Source: Kosakonia sp. BYX6 (GTDB taxonomy: Bacteria; Pseudomonadota; Gammaproteobacteria; Enterobacterales; Enterobacteriaceae). Taken from it: a stretch of 64,000 nt of DNA. A model generated the notes under the pieces. It saw only the letters and a list, made by a program, of their open reading frames with translations, was not told where the DNA came from and ran no database searches. Position numbers and translations under genes: made by a program. The DNA lies in assembly GCF_038449125.1 (NCBI RefSeq), contig NZ_CP151800.1:3258406-3322405 (forward strand). Reading direction: 5' to 3'. Shown piece after piece: positions 36,758 through 46,838 of the stretch (its first letter is position 1; each line of letters starts with the position of its first letter).

Positions 36758-38182
36758 ATGACAAAAAAACTCCACATTAAAACTTGGGGCTGTCAGATGA
36801 ACGAATACGATTCATCAAAGATGGCCGATCTGCTGGATGCCACACACGGCTATCAACTGACCGACGTGGCAGAAGAAGCGGATGTGCTGCTGCTCAATAC
36901 CTGCTCAATCCGCGAGAAAGCCCAGGAGAAAGTCTTCCACCAATTGGGTCGCTGGAAGCTACTGAAAGAGAAAAACCCGGACCTGATCATCGGCGTTGGT
37001 GGCTGTGTCGCGTCTCAGGAAGGCGATCACATTCGTCAACGCGCTCACTATGTCGACATCATTTTTGGGCCGCAAACCCTGCACCGTCTGCCGGAAATGA
37101 TCAATGCCGTTCGCGGCGATCGTAGCCCGGTTGTCGATATCAGCTTCCCGGAAATTGAAAAATTTGACCGCCTGCCAGAACCACGAGCCGATGGCCCGAC
37201 GGCCTTCGTTTCTATTATGGAAGGCTGCAACAAATACTGTACTTACTGCGTTGTGCCTTATACGCGCGGCGAAGAAGTCAGCCGTCCTTCCGATGACATC
37301 CTGTTTGAAATCGCGCAACTGGCAGCGCAAGGCGTGCGTGAAGTGAACCTGCTCGGCCAGAACGTTAACGCCTGGCGCGGTGAAAACTTCGATGGCAGCA
37401 TCGGCACCTTTGCAGAACTGCTGCGCCTGGTGGCGGCGATCGACGGTATCGACCGCGTTCGCTTTACCACCAGCCACCCGATTGAGTTCACCGACGACAT
37501 CATTGAGGTCTATCGCGATACGCCGGAACTGGTGAGCTTCCTGCATCTGCCGGTGCAAAGCGGTTCCGACCGCGTGCTGAACCTGATGAGCCGTACCCAC
37601 ACCACGCTCGAATATAAAGCCATTATTCGTAAACTGCGCGCGGCGCGTCCGGATATCCAAATCAGTTCGGACTTTATCGTCGGCTTCCCTGGCGAAACCA
37701 CCGACGATTTCGAAAAAACCATGAAGCTGATTGCCGATGTGAATTTCGACATGAGCTACAGCTTTATTTTCTCTGCCCGTCCGGGTACGCCCGCCGCCGA
37801 TATGGTCGACGATGTGCCGGAAGAGGAGAAAAAACAGCGTCTGTATATTCTGCAAGAGCGCATCAACCAGCAGGCGATGGCCTGGAGTCGGCGTATGCTC
37901 GGTACCACGCAGCGTATTCTGGTAGAAGGCACATCGCGTAAGAGCATCATGGAGTTGTCCGGCCGTACCGAGAACAACCGCGTGGTGAACTTCGAAGGCA
38001 AGCCGGAGATGATCGGTAAGTTCGTCGATGTAGAAATTGTCGATGTTTATCCGAATTCTCTGCGCGGCGTGCTGGTGCGCACCGAAGAGGAAATGGGCCT
38101 GCGCGTGGTGGAATCCCCGGAATCCGTTATCGCCCGCACCCGCAAAGAGAACGATCTTGGCGTCGGCTCATATCAGCCGTGA
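36758..38182 (+). CDS. miaB: tRNA-2-methylthio-N6-dimethylallyladenosine synthase MiaB
   Basis: A 474-residue radical SAM methylthiotransferase that modifies i6A37 of tRNAs reading UNN codons. The N-terminal UPF0004 domain has cluster ligands Cys12, Cys49 and Cys83. The radical SAM triad is in [16 protein letters not shown] (about residues 157-164), and a C-terminal TRAM domain covers about 380-440. ATG at 36758 is fixed by homology; the upstream open frame is not coding. Divergent from ubiF. Confidence 0.97.
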   Translation: MTKKLHIKTWGCQMNEYDSSKMADLLDATHGYQLTDVAEEADVLLLNTCSIREKAQEKVFHQLGRWKLLKEKNPDLIIGVGGCVASQEGDHIRQRAHYVDIIFGPQTLHRLPEMINAVRGDRSPVVDISFPEIEKFDRLPEPRADGPTAFVSIMEGCNKYCTYCVVPYTRGEEVSRPSDDILFEIAQLAAQGVREVNLLGQNVNAWRGENFDGSIGTFAELLRLVAAIDGIDRVRFTTSHPIEFTDDIIEVYRDTPELVSFLHLPVQSGSDRVLNLMSRTHTTLEYKAIIRKLRAARPDIQISSDFIVGFPGETTDDFEKTMKLIADVNFDMSYSFIFSARPGTPAADMVDDVPEEEKKQRLYILQERINQQAMAWSRRMLGTTQRILVEGTSRKSIMELSGRTENNRVVNFEGKPEMIGKFVDVEIVDVYPNSLRGVLVRTEEEMGLRVVESPESVIARTRKENDLGVGSYQP

Positions 38183-38189
38183 TGCCTCT

Positions 38190-38219
38190 GGCCTGCCCTC
38201 TCTGGCAGGCCTTGCTTTT
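38190..38219 (+). terminator. Terminator after miaB
   Basis: GGCCTGCC and GGCAGGCC pair around a 6-base loop, followed by TTGCTTTT; 8 bases after the miaB stop. Confidence 0.78.
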
Positions 38220-38323
38220 CCCCTCGTCCATCCCAACATCATCCGCGATGCTTGCGACTTCTCTCTATGCCGTGAATAATTCCCTTATGGGCGCTGCGGC
38301 GAGACATATCAAAGAGGAACAGT

Positions 38324-39370
38324 TTGAACATAGATACGCGTGAAATTACCCTTGAGCCAGCGGACAACGCACGTCTGCTAAGTCTGTGCGGCCCGTTTGA
38401 CGACAACATCAAACAACTGGAGCGGCGACTGGGCATCGAAATCAACCGCCGCGATAATCACTTCAAACTCACCGGACGCGAAATTTGCGTCAGCGCTGCC
38501 GCCGATATCCTGCGCAGTCTGTATGTCGATACCGCCCCGATGCGCGGTCAAACGCAGGAAATTGAGCCGGAACAAATCCACCTGGCGATCAAAGAAGCCC
38601 GCGTGCTGGAACAGAGCGCCGAGAGCGTGCCGGAATACGGCAAAGCGGTCAATATCAAGACCAAGCGTGGCGTCATCAAGCCGCGCACGCCAAACCAGGC
38701 GCAATACATCGCCAATATTCTCGATCATGACATCACCTTCGGCGTTGGCCCGGCGGGTACCGGTAAAACGTATCTTGCGGTTGCCGCAGCGGTCGATGCG
38801 CTGGAACGCCAGGATGTACGCCGTATTCTGCTGACCCGACCGGCCGTAGAAGCGGGTGAAAAGCTCGGCTTCCTGCCAGGCGATCTCAGCCAAAAAGTCG
38901 ATCCTTATTTACGCCCTCTGTACGACGCGCTGTTTGAAATGCTCGGTTTCGAACGTGTCGAGAAGTTGATTGAACGCAACGTGATTGAAGTTGCGCCGCT
39001 CGCCTATATGCGCGGTCGCACCCTTAACGACGCGTTTATCATTCTTGATGAGAGCCAGAACACCACCATCGAACAGATGAAGATGTTCCTGACGCGCATC
39101 GGCTTTAATTCGAAAGCCGTAATCACCGGTGATGTAACGCAGATTGACCTACCGCGTAACACCAAATCCGGTTTGCGTCACGCCGTTGAAGTACTGGCGA
39201 ACGTCGACGAAATCAGCTTTAACTTCTTCCACAGCGAAGACGTGGTGCGCCACCCGGTGGTTGCCCGCATCGTTATCGCCTATGAAGCCTGGGAAGAAGC
39301 AGAACAGAAACGTAAAGCCGAACTGGCCGCCGAGCGTAAACGCGAAGCCCAGGAGCAGGAGCAGAAATGA
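38324..39370 (+). CDS. ybeZ: PhoH-like ATPase YbeZ
   Basis: A 348-residue PhoH-family ATPase associated with YbeY and RNA metabolism. Walker A is [11 protein letters not shown] near residue 143, and Walker B lies in [11 protein letters not shown] near 245. An N-terminal KH-like region (about 1-110) and a charged C-terminal tail ([19 protein letters not shown]) are visible. The start is TTG at 38324 with AGAGGAAC upstream; the N-terminus from that codon agrees with E. coli YbeZ. Its stop overlaps ybeY (ATGA). Confidence 0.95.
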   Translation: MNIDTREITLEPADNARLLSLCGPFDDNIKQLERRLGIEINRRDNHFKLTGREICVSAAADILRSLYVDTAPMRGQTQEIEPEQIHLAIKEARVLEQSAESVPEYGKAVNIKTKRGVIKPRTPNQAQYIANILDHDITFGVGPAGTGKTYLAVAAAVDALERQDVRRILLTRPAVEAGEKLGFLPGDLSQKVDPYLRPLYDALFEMLGFERVEKLIERNVIEVAPLAYMRGRTLNDAFIILDESQNTTIEQMKMFLTRIGFNSKAVITGDVTQIDLPRNTKSGLRHAVEVLANVDEISFNFFHSEDVVRHPVVARIVIAYEAWEEAEQKRKAELAAERKREAQEQEQK

Positions 39371-39834
39371 GTCAGGTGATCCTCGATTTACAACTGGCGT
39401 GTGAAGATAACGGCGGTCTGCCGGAAGAGGCGCAGTTCCAGAAATGGCTGGACGCCGTTATCCCGCAGTTTCAGGAAGAAGCGGAAGTGACCATTCGTCT
39501 GGTCGACAATGCGGAAAGCCACGAGCTGAATCTGACTTATCGCGGGAAAGACAAGCCGACCAACGTGCTCTCTTTCCCGTTTGAAGCTCCGCCCGGCATC
39601 GAAATGCCGCTGCTGGGCGATCTGATCATCTGCCGTCAGGTGGTTGAACAGGAAGCCCAGGAACAAGGCAAACCGCTGGATGCCCACTGGGCGCATATGG
39701 TGGTGCACGGCAGCTTGCACCTGCTGGGCTACGATCATATTGAAGACGATGAAGCCGAAGAGATGGAAGGAATCGAGACAGAGATAATGCTTGCTCTGGG
39801 CTATGAGGATCCGTACATTTCCGAGAAGGAGTAG
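39367..39834 (+). CDS. ybeY: Endoribonuclease / rRNA maturation factor YbeY
   Basis: A 155-residue metal-dependent RNase needed for 16S rRNA 3'-end maturation and ribosome quality control. The zinc-binding triad [11 protein letters not shown] near residues 114-124 and the conserved Arg in [18 protein letters not shown] are present. It overlaps ybeZ by 4 bases, so the two are translationally coupled. Confidence 0.97.
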   Translation: MSQVILDLQLACEDNGGLPEEAQFQKWLDAVIPQFQEEAEVTIRLVDNAESHELNLTYRGKDKPTNVLSFPFEAPPGIEMPLLGDLIICRQVVEQEAQEQGKPLDAHWAHMVVHGSLHLLGYDHIEDDEAEEMEGIETEIMLALGYEDPYISEKE

Positions 39835-39838
39835 TCTG

Positions 39839-39858
39839 TGCGCCGGTTCGCTGGCGCA
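39839..39858 (+). other. UUCG-capped hairpin between ybeY and corC
   Basis: TGCGCCGG-TTCG-CTGGCGCA is an 8-base stem with a stable tetraloop, 4 bases after the ybeY stop. No T run follows, so it should not end transcription. It may be a processing or stabilising element within the ybeZ-ybeY-corC-lnt transcript. Confidence 0.55.
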
Positions 39859-39937
39859 TCGACACAAAATGCCGTCCGGCGCTGAATTTACGCGTGACGA
39901 GCGACAAGTTAACTAACATGAGAACCCACACGACGCC

Positions 39938-40816
39938 ATGAGCGACGATAACTCACACAGTAGCGACAATACCAACAGCAAAAAGGGATTCTTCTCCCTT
40001 TTACTCAGCCAGCTCTTTCACGGCGAACCGAAAAACCGTGATGAATTACTGGCTCTGATCCGAGACTCCGGGCAGAACGAGCTTATCGACAACGATACGC
40101 GCGACATGCTTGAAGGGGTGATGGATATCGCCGACCAGCGCGTTCGCGACATCATGATTCCCCGTTCACAAATGATTACCCTGAAACGCAACCAGACGCT
40201 GGACGAATGCCTCGATGTCATCATCGAGTCTGCCCACTCGCGTTTTCCGGTGATCAGCGAAGACAAAGATCATATCGAAGGGATTCTGATGGCTAAGGAT
40301 TTGCTGCCGTTTATGCGCAGCGACGCCGAAGCATTCAGCATGGAAAAAGTGTTACGCCAGGCAGTGGTGGTTCCGGAAAGTAAGCGTGTCGATCGCATGC
40401 TGAAAGAGTTCCGTTCCCAGCGCTACCATATGGCTATCGTTATTGATGAGTTCGGTGGTGTTTCAGGCCTGGTCACGATCGAAGATATTCTTGAACTGAT
40501 CGTCGGTGAAATCGAAGACGAATACGACGAAGAAGAAGATATCGATTTCCGCCAGCTCAGCCGCCACACCTGGACGGTTCGCGCGTTGGCACCGATTGAA
40601 GACTTCAATGAAGCCTTCGGCACCCACTTCAGCGATGAAGAGGTTGATACCATCGGCGGGTTAGTCATGCAGGCGTTTGGTCACCTGCCCGCACGCGGCG
40701 AAGCCATTGAAATTGATGGTTACCAATTCAAGGTCGCTATGGCTGATAGTCGACGTATTATTCAGGTCCATGTCAGAATGCCGGATGATTCTCCGCAACC
40801 GAAACTGGATGAGTAA
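39938..40816 (+). CDS. corC: CorC/YbeX, CBS-domain protein linked to Mg2+/Co2+ homeostasis
   Basis: A 292-residue cytoplasmic protein with two CBS domains (about residues 70-190, [14 protein letters not shown] and [17 protein letters not shown]) and a C-terminal CorC/HlyC transporter-associated domain (about 205-285). It is described in Salmonella as affecting CorA-dependent cobalt efflux, and E. coli YbeX affects ribosome metabolism. It follows ybeY by 103 bases and precedes lnt by 5. Confidence 0.96.
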   Translation: MSDDNSHSSDNTNSKKGFFSLLLSQLFHGEPKNRDELLALIRDSGQNELIDNDTRDMLEGVMDIADQRVRDIMIPRSQMITLKRNQTLDECLDVIIESAHSRFPVISEDKDHIEGILMAKDLLPFMRSDAEAFSMEKVLRQAVVVPESKRVDRMLKEFRSQRYHMAIVIDEFGGVSGLVTIEDILELIVGEIEDEYDEEEDIDFRQLSRHTWTVRALAPIEDFNEAFGTHFSDEEVDTIGGLVMQAFGHLPARGEAIEIDGYQFKVAMADSRRIIQVHVRMPDDSPQPKLDE

Positions 40817-40821
40817 TGTAA

Positions 40822-42360
40822 ATGGTATTTGCCGCATTGTTTGAGCGTCAGCGCGTACGTCTGCTGCTGGCGTTAGTTTTCGGAGCCAGCGGAACGCTGG
40901 CTTTTTCTCCTTATGACTTCTGGCCCGCCGCGCTCATTTCCCTGGCGGGTCTGCAAGGTTTAACCCTTAACCGCCGCCCTTTACAGTCCGCCTGGATTGG
41001 TTATTTCTGGGGGCTGGGCCTGTTTGGCAGCGGCGTACATTGGGTCTATGTCAGCATCGCGCAGTTCGGCGGTATGCCTGGCCCGGTCAACGTGTTCCTC
41101 GTGGTGTTACTGGCAGCGTATCTGTCGCTGTATACCGGGCTGTTCGCCGGAATTTTGTCGCGCCTGTGGCCACAAACCACCTGGCTGCGCGTGGCAATTG
41201 CCGCGCCTGTGGTTTGGCAAATCACCGAGTTTCTGCGCGGCTGGATCCTGACCGGTTTCCCGTGGTTGCAGTTTGGCTACAGCCAGATTGACGGCCCGCT
41301 GAAAGGCCTTGCACCGGTGCTGGGCGTCGAAGCGATCAACTTCCTGCTGATGGTGGTGAGTGGCCTGCTGGTGCTGGCGCTGGTTCAGCGTAACTGGCGC
41401 CCGTTGGTTGCCGCCGTGGTGCTGTTCGCGCTGCCTTTCCCGCTGCGTTTTATTCAGTGGTATCAACTGCTGCCAGAACGCACCACGCAAGTGTCGATGG
41501 TGCAGGGCAATATTCCGCAGTCGCTGAAGTGGGATGAAGGCCAGCTGATTAATACGCTGAAAATTTATGGTGACGCCACGGAAAAAGTGCTGGGCAAATC
41601 GCAGCTAATTATCTGGCCTGAATCGGCGATTCCGGATCTGGAAATCAATCAGCAGCGTTTTTTGAACACGCTGGACGATGTGTTGCGAACGAATAACAGC
41701 ACGCTGATCACCGGGATTGTCGATGCACGGCTGAATCAGCAAAACCGTTACGACACTTACAATACGGTGATTACGCTCGGCAAAGACAACGCCTACAGCT
41801 ACAGTTCGACCGATCGCTATAACAAAAATCATTTGGTGCCGTTTGGCGAGTTTGTGCCGCTGGAGTCGATTCTGCGTCCGCTGGCCCCATTCTTTGATTT
41901 GCCGATGTCGTCGTTCAGCCGTGGTCCTTATGTGCAGCAACCATTGCTCGCGCATGGCTTTAAACTGACCCCGGCGATTTGCTACGAGATCATTCTCGGC
42001 GAACAAGTGCGCGACAACTTCCGCCCGGATACGGATTTCCTGCTGACCATCTCTAACGACGCCTGGTTCGGTAAGTCGATTGGCCCGTGGCAACATTTCC
42101 AAATGGCACGTATGCGTTCGCTGGAGCTGGCGCGTCCGCTGCTGCGCAGCACCAATAACGGCATTACCGCCGTGATTGGCCCGCAAGGTGAGATTCAGGC
42201 GATGCTGCCGCAGTTCACCCGCGAAGTGCTGACCACCAAAGTGACGCCGACCACCGGCTTGACGCCGTACGCGCGGATGGGCAACTGGCCGCTGTGGGTT
42301 ATCTCTGCGCTGCTCGGTTTTGCGGCGTTGGTGATGAGCCTGCGTCAACGCCGTCGTTAA
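40822..42360 (+). CDS. lnt: Apolipoprotein N-acyltransferase
   Basis: A 512-residue inner membrane enzyme that adds the third acyl chain to lipoproteins. N-terminal membrane helices cover about residues 10-210. The periplasmic nitrilase domain carries the triad Glu267 (IIWPESAI), Lys335 ([11 protein letters not shown]) and Cys387 ([10 protein letters not shown]), numbered as in the equally long E. coli protein. Last gene of the ybeZ-ybeY-corC-lnt run. Its clients in this window include LptE, RlpA and the lipoprotein at 24871. Confidence 0.97.
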   Translation: MVFAALFERQRVRLLLALVFGASGTLAFSPYDFWPAALISLAGLQGLTLNRRPLQSAWIGYFWGLGLFGSGVHWVYVSIAQFGGMPGPVNVFLVVLLAAYLSLYTGLFAGILSRLWPQTTWLRVAIAAPVVWQITEFLRGWILTGFPWLQFGYSQIDGPLKGLAPVLGVEAINFLLMVVSGLLVLALVQRNWRPLVAAVVLFALPFPLRFIQWYQLLPERTTQVSMVQGNIPQSLKWDEGQLINTLKIYGDATEKVLGKSQLIIWPESAIPDLEINQQRFLNTLDDVLRTNNSTLITGIVDARLNQQNRYDTYNTVITLGKDNAYSYSSTDRYNKNHLVPFGEFVPLESILRPLAPFFDLPMSSFSRGPYVQQPLLAHGFKLTPAICYEIILGEQVRDNFRPDTDFLLTISNDAWFGKSIGPWQHFQMARMRSLELARPLLRSTNNGITAVIGPQGEIQAMLPQFTREVLTTKVTPTTGLTPYARMGNWPLWVISALLGFAALVMSLRQRRR

Positions 42361-42448
42361 TCTCCCTGCCTCTGCTTTTGCCCGGTAACGCTTTGCTTAC
42401 CGGGTCAACCTTCCGCCAATATCTTGCTGATTCTGTTGGCGTTTTATC

Positions 42449-42557
42449 GCCGGATGGCGACTGCGCTTATCCAGCCTACGGAGGCGTTGTAGGCCGGATA
42501 AGCGAAGCGCCATCCGGCAATTACTTCCCAAGCCAGATAAACGCAGCACCATCCGCC
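42449..42557. repeat. REP/BIME cluster
   Basis: Three units occur: GCCGGATGGCGAC...ATCCAGCCTAC (42449-42479), GTAGGCCGGATAAGC...GCCATCCGGC (42489-42518) in opposite orientation, and a worn copy AGCCAGATAAACGC...ATCCGCC (42531-42557). Confidence 0.82.
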
Positions 42558-42569
42558 GCAAAATCATTT

Positions 42570-42585
42570 TGGCATGCCCTTTGCT
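42570..42585 (+). promoter_or_regulatory. Candidate sigma-54 promoter upstream of gltI
   Basis: TGGCATGCCCTTTGCT matches TGGCAC-N5-TTGCW with one mismatch and has the required GG-N10-GC spacing. Transcription would begin near 42596, leaving a leader of about 260 bases. Confidence 0.5.
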
Positions 42586-42651
42586 TATATCTACCAGGTC
42601 GCTATGAAATCCGCTTATGTGCAATCAGTCGCACCGGCAGGGAACAGTAGC

Positions 42652-42668
42652 AGCACTAATCTGGTGCA
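42652..42668. promoter_or_regulatory. NtrC-like binding site
   Basis: AGCACTAATCTGGTGCA agrees with the NtrC consensus TGCACC-N5-GGTGCA at 13 of 17 positions including both GCAC and GGTGCA cores. It lies about 60 bases downstream of the predicted sigma-54 start. Confidence 0.42.
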
Positions 42669-42858
42669 ATGGAAGATTTTTGCCTCTTAACGGTGCGGCG
42701 CGCCTCGCAAAAATAAACAATACCGCAGCAAAACCTTTACATTAAGCCAGACTAAATGTAACAAACACACACAACACTGCACGCTTATGTCGCAGCACAT
42801 AAAAACAACACAACGGGTATCAACGTGCTTTTCGCACTGACGATAAAGGAGTCTGGAT

Positions 42859-43779
42859 ATGCAATTACGTAAACTGGCCGCCGCGATGCTGGTAATGGGA
42901 ATGTCCGCCGGTCTGGTTCATGCTGAAGATGCAAAACCTGCCGACGCAGCGGGTCAGCAATCCACGCTGGATAAAATCGCCAAAAACGGCGTCATCGTCG
43001 TCGGTCACCGCGAATCATCTGTACCGTTCTCCTATTACGACAATTCACAAAAAGTTGTCGGTTATTCTCAAGACTACTCCAACGCTATCGTTGAAGCGGT
43101 GAAGAAAAAGCTTAACAAGCCGGACCTGGCCGTGAAGCTTATTCCTATCACTTCACAAAACCGTATTCCGCTGCTGCAAAACGGCACTTTCGACTTTGAG
43201 TGTGGTTCCACCACCAACAACGTTGAACGTCAAAAACAAGCGGCCTTCTCTGACACCATTTTCGTGGTGGGTACGCGTCTGCTGACCAAAAAAGGCGGCC
43301 CGATCAAAGATTTCGCTGACCTGAAAGGCAAAGCCGTGGTGGTGACCTCTGGTACCACGTCTGAAATTCTGCTGAACAAGCTGAACGACGAGAAGAAAAT
43401 GGATATGCGCATCATCAGCGCGAAAGACCATGGCGACTCGTTCCGTACACTGGAAAGCGGCCGCGCTGTCGCCTTTATGATGGATGACGCCCTGCTGGCC
43501 GGTGAACGTGCGAAAGCCAAAAAACAGGATAACTGGGAAATCGTCGGCACTCCGCAATCCAAAGAAGCCTATGGCTGCATGCTGCGCAAAAACGATCCTG
43601 AGTTCAAAAAGCTGATGGATGACACCATTGCTCAGATCCAGACTTCAGGTGCTGCGGAAAAATCCTTCGATAAATGGTTTAAAAACCCGATTCCGCCAAA
43701 AAACATGAACCTCAGCTTCGACCTCTCTGACGATATGAAAGCGCTGTTCAAAGAACCGAATGACAAAGCTCTGAACTAA
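42859..43779 (+). CDS. gltI: Glutamate/aspartate ABC transporter substrate-binding protein
   Basis: A 306-residue periplasmic binding protein. The signal peptide ends at about residue 22 (GLVHA), followed by the family 3 solute-binding fold with GVIVVGHRESSVPFSYYD, DFECGSTTNNVER and VTSGTTSEILLNK (shortened where long). It delivers glutamate and aspartate to GltJK. In E. coli its mRNA is repressed by GcvB, and its 3' part yields SroC. Confidence 0.96.
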   Translation: MQLRKLAAAMLVMGMSAGLVHAEDAKPADAAGQQSTLDKIAKNGVIVVGHRESSVPFSYYDNSQKVVGYSQDYSNAIVEAVKKKLNKPDLAVKLIPITSQNRIPLLQNGTFDFECGSTTNNVERQKQAAFSDTIFVVGTRLLTKKGGPIKDFADLKGKAVVVTSGTTSEILLNKLNDEKKMDMRIISAKDHGDSFRTLESGRAVAFMMDDALLAGERAKAKKQDNWEIVGTPQSKEAYGCMLRKNDPEFKKLMDDTIAQIQTSGAAEKSFDKWFKNPIPPKNMNLSFDLSDDMKALFKEPNDKALN

Positions 43780-43781
43780 TT

Positions 43782-43924
43782 ACAACCATTAGGGGCGGGT
43801 TTACCTGCCCTCTCGATTGTCGAAGTTGCACGGACAGACTATACGTTGAATGGTCGTTCCCCACTCAGCGTGAACACTCGCACTTCATACAATCTTCGAG
43901 GGTAGCGCTGCTACCCTTTTTTTT
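43782..43924 (+). ncRNA. sroC: SroC small RNA (GcvB sponge)
   Basis: The gltI-gltJ gap contains the SroC-like sequence, including CGATTGTCGAAGTTGCACGG, GAATGGTCGTTCC and CACTTCATACAATC, and ends in an intrinsic terminator. In E. coli and Salmonella SroC is cut from the gltI transcript and titrates GcvB. The 3' end is set by the terminator; the 5' end is a processing site and is approximate. Confidence 0.82.
43900..43924 (+). terminator. Terminator after gltI / 3' end of SroC
   Basis: GGGTAGC and GCTACCC pair around GCT, followed by eight T residues. It partly separates gltI from gltJKL and so favours higher expression of the binding protein. Confidence 0.92.
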
Positions 43925-43937
43925 CCGGAGTAGATTT

Positions 43938-44678
43938 ATGTCCATAGACTGGAACTGGGGAATATTCCTGCAACAGGCCCCGTTCGGCAACACCACCTAT
44001 CTTGGCTGGCTATGGAGTGGTTTTCAGGTCACCATCGCGCTTTCTGTGACGGCCTGGATTATCGCTTTTTTGGTCGGTTCTCTGTTTGGCATCCTGCGAA
44101 CCGTTCCTAACCGTTTCCTGTCCGGCATTGGCACTTGCTATGTCGAACTGTTCCGTAACGTTCCGCTGATCGTGCAGTTCTTCACTTGGTACCTGGTGGT
44201 CCCGGAATTGCTGCCCGAAGACATCGGCATGTGGTTTAAAGCGGAGTTGGATCCGAATATCCAGTTCTTCGTCTCATCCATGGTGTGCCTCGGTCTGTTT
44301 ACCGCCGCCCGCGTGTGCGAGCAAGTCCGTGCGGCAATCCAGTCGCTGCCGCGTGGTCAGAAGAACGCCGGTCTGGCAATGGGGCTGACGCTGTCGCAAA
44401 CCTACCGCTATGTTCTGCTGCCGAACGCTTATCGCGTGATCGTGCCGCCAATGACCTCCGAGATGATGAACCTGGTGAAAAACTCAGCCATCGCCTCGAC
44501 CATCGGTCTGGTGGACATGGCGGCGCAGGCAGGGAAACTGCTGGATTACTCCGCGCATGCGTGGGAATCCTTCACCGCCATCACCGTTGCGTATGTGCTG
44601 ATTAACGCCATCATTATGTTGGTGATGAACCTGGTTGAACGCAAAATTCGCCTGCCGGGCAATATGGGGGGCAAATAA
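43938..44678 (+). CDS. gltJ: Glutamate/aspartate ABC transporter permease GltJ
   Basis: A 246-residue HisM-type inner membrane permease. Five or so helices and the cytoplasmic EAA-like loop ([22 protein letters not shown] near residue 150, shortened in reading) are visible. It pairs with GltK. Its stop overlaps the gltK ATG by one base. Confidence 0.96.
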   Translation: MSIDWNWGIFLQQAPFGNTTYLGWLWSGFQVTIALSVTAWIIAFLVGSLFGILRTVPNRFLSGIGTCYVELFRNVPLIVQFFTWYLVVPELLPEDIGMWFKAELDPNIQFFVSSMVCLGLFTAARVCEQVRAAIQSLPRGQKNAGLAMGLTLSQTYRYVLLPNAYRVIVPPMTSEMMNLVKNSAIASTIGLVDMAAQAGKLLDYSAHAWESFTAITVAYVLINAIIMLVMNLVERKIRLPGNMGGK

Positions 44679-45352
44679 TGTACGAATTTGACTGGAGTTC
44701 CATTGTTCCTTCCCTACCGTATTTGGTAGACGGGTTAATCGTCACGCTGAAAATCACCATTATCGCCATTGTGGTCGGTATCATTTGGGGAACCCTGCTG
44801 GCGGTGATGCGTCTGTCGACCTTCGCCCCGCTGCGCTGGTTTGCCAAGAGCTACGTGAACGTGTTCCGCTCCATTCCGCTGGTGATGGTGCTGCTGTGGT
44901 TCTACCTGATTGTGCCTGGTTTTCTGCAAAACGTGCTCGGCCTGTCACCGCAAACCGATATCCGCCTGATTTCCGCGATGGTGGCCTTCTCGATGTTCGA
45001 AGCGGCCTACTATTCAGAAATTATTCGCGCCGGTATCCAGAGTATCTCCCGCGGGCAATCGAGCGCCGCGCTGGCGCTGGGTATGACGCACTGGCAGTCG
45101 ATGAAATTGATCATCCTGCCGCAGGCGTTTCGCGCCATGGTTCCGCTACTGCTTACGCAGGGGATCGTCTTATTCCAGGACACCTCACTGGTGTATGTCC
45201 TGAGCCTGGCGGATTTCTTCCGCACGGCTTCTACTATTGGCGAGCGTGATGGTACGCAGGTCGAAATGATCCTGTTTGCCGGCGCTGTCTATTTTGTTAT
45301 CAGTCTTAGTGCTTCGCTGTTGGTCAGCTGGCTGAAGAAAAGGACCGTCTAA
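44678..45352 (+). CDS. gltK: Glutamate/aspartate ABC transporter permease GltK
   Basis: A 224-residue permease homologous to GltJ, with the EAA-like loop [20 protein letters not shown] near residue 130. The ATG overlaps the gltJ stop, and its own stop overlaps the gltL ATG, so the three genes are translationally coupled. Confidence 0.96.
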   Translation: MYEFDWSSIVPSLPYLVDGLIVTLKITIIAIVVGIIWGTLLAVMRLSTFAPLRWFAKSYVNVFRSIPLVMVLLWFYLIVPGFLQNVLGLSPQTDIRLISAMVAFSMFEAAYYSEIIRAGIQSISRGQSSAALALGMTHWQSMKLIILPQAFRAMVPLLLTQGIVLFQDTSLVYVLSLADFFRTASTIGERDGTQVEMILFAGAVYFVISLSASLLVSWLKKRTV

Positions 45353-46077
45353 TGATTTCCCTGAAAAATGTTTCTAAATGGTATGGCCACTTTCAGGTGC
45401 TGACCGACTGCTCCACGGAAGTGAAGAAAGGTGAAGTGGTGGTGGTGTGCGGCCCGTCCGGGTCGGGCAAATCCACGCTGATTAAAACCGTCAATGGTCT
45501 GGAACCGGTGCAGAAAGGCGAGATCGTGGTCAACGGCACAACGGTGAACGATAAGAAAACCAATCTGGCGGAGCTGCGTTCGCATGTCGGCATGGTGTTC
45601 CAGCACTTTGAGCTGTTCCCGCATTTGTCGATCATCGAAAACCTGACGCTGGCGCAGGTAAAAGTGCTCAAGCGTGATAAAGCCGCAGCGCGGGATAAAG
45701 GGCTAAAATTGCTGGAGCGCGTTGGCCTGTCAGCACATGCCAACAAGTTCCCGGCGCAGCTTTCCGGCGGCCAGCAGCAGCGTGTGGCGATCGCCCGTGC
45801 GCTCTGTATGGATCCGGTCGCTATGCTGTTTGACGAACCGACTTCCGCGCTCGATCCAGAAATGATCAACGAAGTGTTGGACGTCATGGTTGAGCTGGCG
45901 AACGAAGGGATGACAATGATGGTAGTGACCCACGAAATGGGCTTTGCCCGCAAAGTGGCCAACCGCGTGATCTTTATGGATGAAGGGAAAATTGTCGAAG
46001 ACTCCGAGAAAGAGGCGTTCTTTGATAACCCGAAATCCGATCGCGCCAAAGACTTCCTCGCGAAGATCCTGCACTAA
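45352..46077 (+). CDS. gltL: Glutamate/aspartate ABC transporter ATPase GltL
   Basis: A 241-residue ABC ATPase. Walker A is [10 protein letters not shown] near residue 38, the signature is [15 protein letters not shown] near 135, Walker B is [14 protein letters not shown] near 160 and the switch His is in VVTHEMGF near 195. Last gene of gltIJKL. Confidence 0.98.
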   Translation: MISLKNVSKWYGHFQVLTDCSTEVKKGEVVVVCGPSGSGKSTLIKTVNGLEPVQKGEIVVNGTTVNDKKTNLAELRSHVGMVFQHFELFPHLSIIENLTLAQVKVLKRDKAAARDKGLKLLERVGLSAHANKFPAQLSGGQQQRVAIARALCMDPVAMLFDEPTSALDPEMINEVLDVMVELANEGMTMMVVTHEMGFARKVANRVIFMDEGKIVEDSEKEAFFDNPKSDRAKDFLAKILH

Positions 46078-46085
46078 TCGCATTA

Positions 46086-46113
46086 CGCCTGCCCGCAATC
46101 CGTGGGCAGGCGC
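46086..46113 (+). terminator. Terminator of gltIJKL
   Basis: CGCCTGCCC and GGGCAGGCG pair around a 9-base loop, followed by CTTTT. It lies in the convergent gap between gltL and ybeL. Confidence 0.82.
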
Positions 46114-46120
46114 TTTTCAC

Positions 46121-46603
46121 TTAGGGTTCAAACGGACGACGCTGGAACTGATCGTGACCGCATTTCGGACACAGCGGCAAAACGTCCGGGGTATAAACCG
46201 CCAAATGGAAATGGCACTTCTCGCAGACCAGATTCCCCAGCCCAACCACTTCGCCGCTGTGATACACGCCGTGGTGATTCAGATCCTGGAACACTTCGCG
46301 CCATTCAAGCTGTGTTTTGTCGGTGATATCCGCCAGTTCCTGCCAGATGCTCTCTTTGATCACCCGCATAAACACGCCGTCGGTGACCTCTTCCTGGCTC
46401 TCGTTATAGCTGCGCGCGAACTCTTCCAGATCGCGGCGGATCGCCCGCATTAACTCGTCAACTTCTGTACGCGTTAACTCACCGGTCTGCGCGACCCTCA
46501 GGCGTGCCTGTTCGACTAATGCGTCAATATCGCGATCGCCGTTACGCAGGCGTTCGGTCAATGTGGCGACCAGTTCACGGTAAAAATGAGCAACCTTGTT
46601 CAT
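46121..46603 (-). CDS. ybeL: Zinc-ribbon protein YbeL (DUF1451)
   Basis: A 160-residue protein of unknown function, conserved in enterobacteria. The N-terminal three quarters is helical and charged. The C-terminus holds a zinc ribbon with CEKC (near residue 128) and CPKCGH (near 148). It is convergent with gltL; leuS is divergent on its other side. In E. coli a block including rihA and hscC separates this gene from gltL; that block is absent here. Confidence 0.93.
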   Translation of the reverse strand: MNKVAHFYRELVATLTERLRNGDRDIDALVEQARLRVAQTGELTRTEVDELMRAIRRDLEEFARSYNESQEEVTDGVFMRVIKESIWQELADITDKTQLEWREVFQDLNHHGVYHSGEVVGLGNLVCEKCHFHLAVYTPDVLPLCPKCGHDQFQRRPFEP

Positions 46604-46838
46604 CGTTTCGCCTCCCGGTTCAGTAACTAATTCTAATGATAGACGTTATTTTTCACCCGCAGTGCCGAGTCGCCCGCACAGTCGACAAAAAGTTAGCTGT
46701 CAGAGGCGGCGGCTATTTCGCGCCCGGTTTTCGGAAAGGCTGTTTTGAGGCTGGCGTTTGGGCTATGCTATGCCGACTGAAAAACCACGTATCAACGCTA
46801 CATTTGTAGCTGTAGCAAAAACAGGACTACTGGCTGCC

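Larger units (their letters stand above)
42361..42858. other. lnt-gltI intergenic region
   Basis: A 498-base gap with no gene. In order it holds a REP cluster (42449-42557), a sigma-54-type promoter (42570-42585), an NtrC-like palindrome (42652-42668), and then about 190 bases of leader before gltI in which I see no clear sigma-70 promoter. Confidence 0.6.

Noticed and set aside
38221-38323. Heat-shock (sigma-32) promoter upstream of ybeZ
   Set aside because: CTTGCGA and CCCTTAT resemble the boxes, but the 22-base spacing is too long to support the call.
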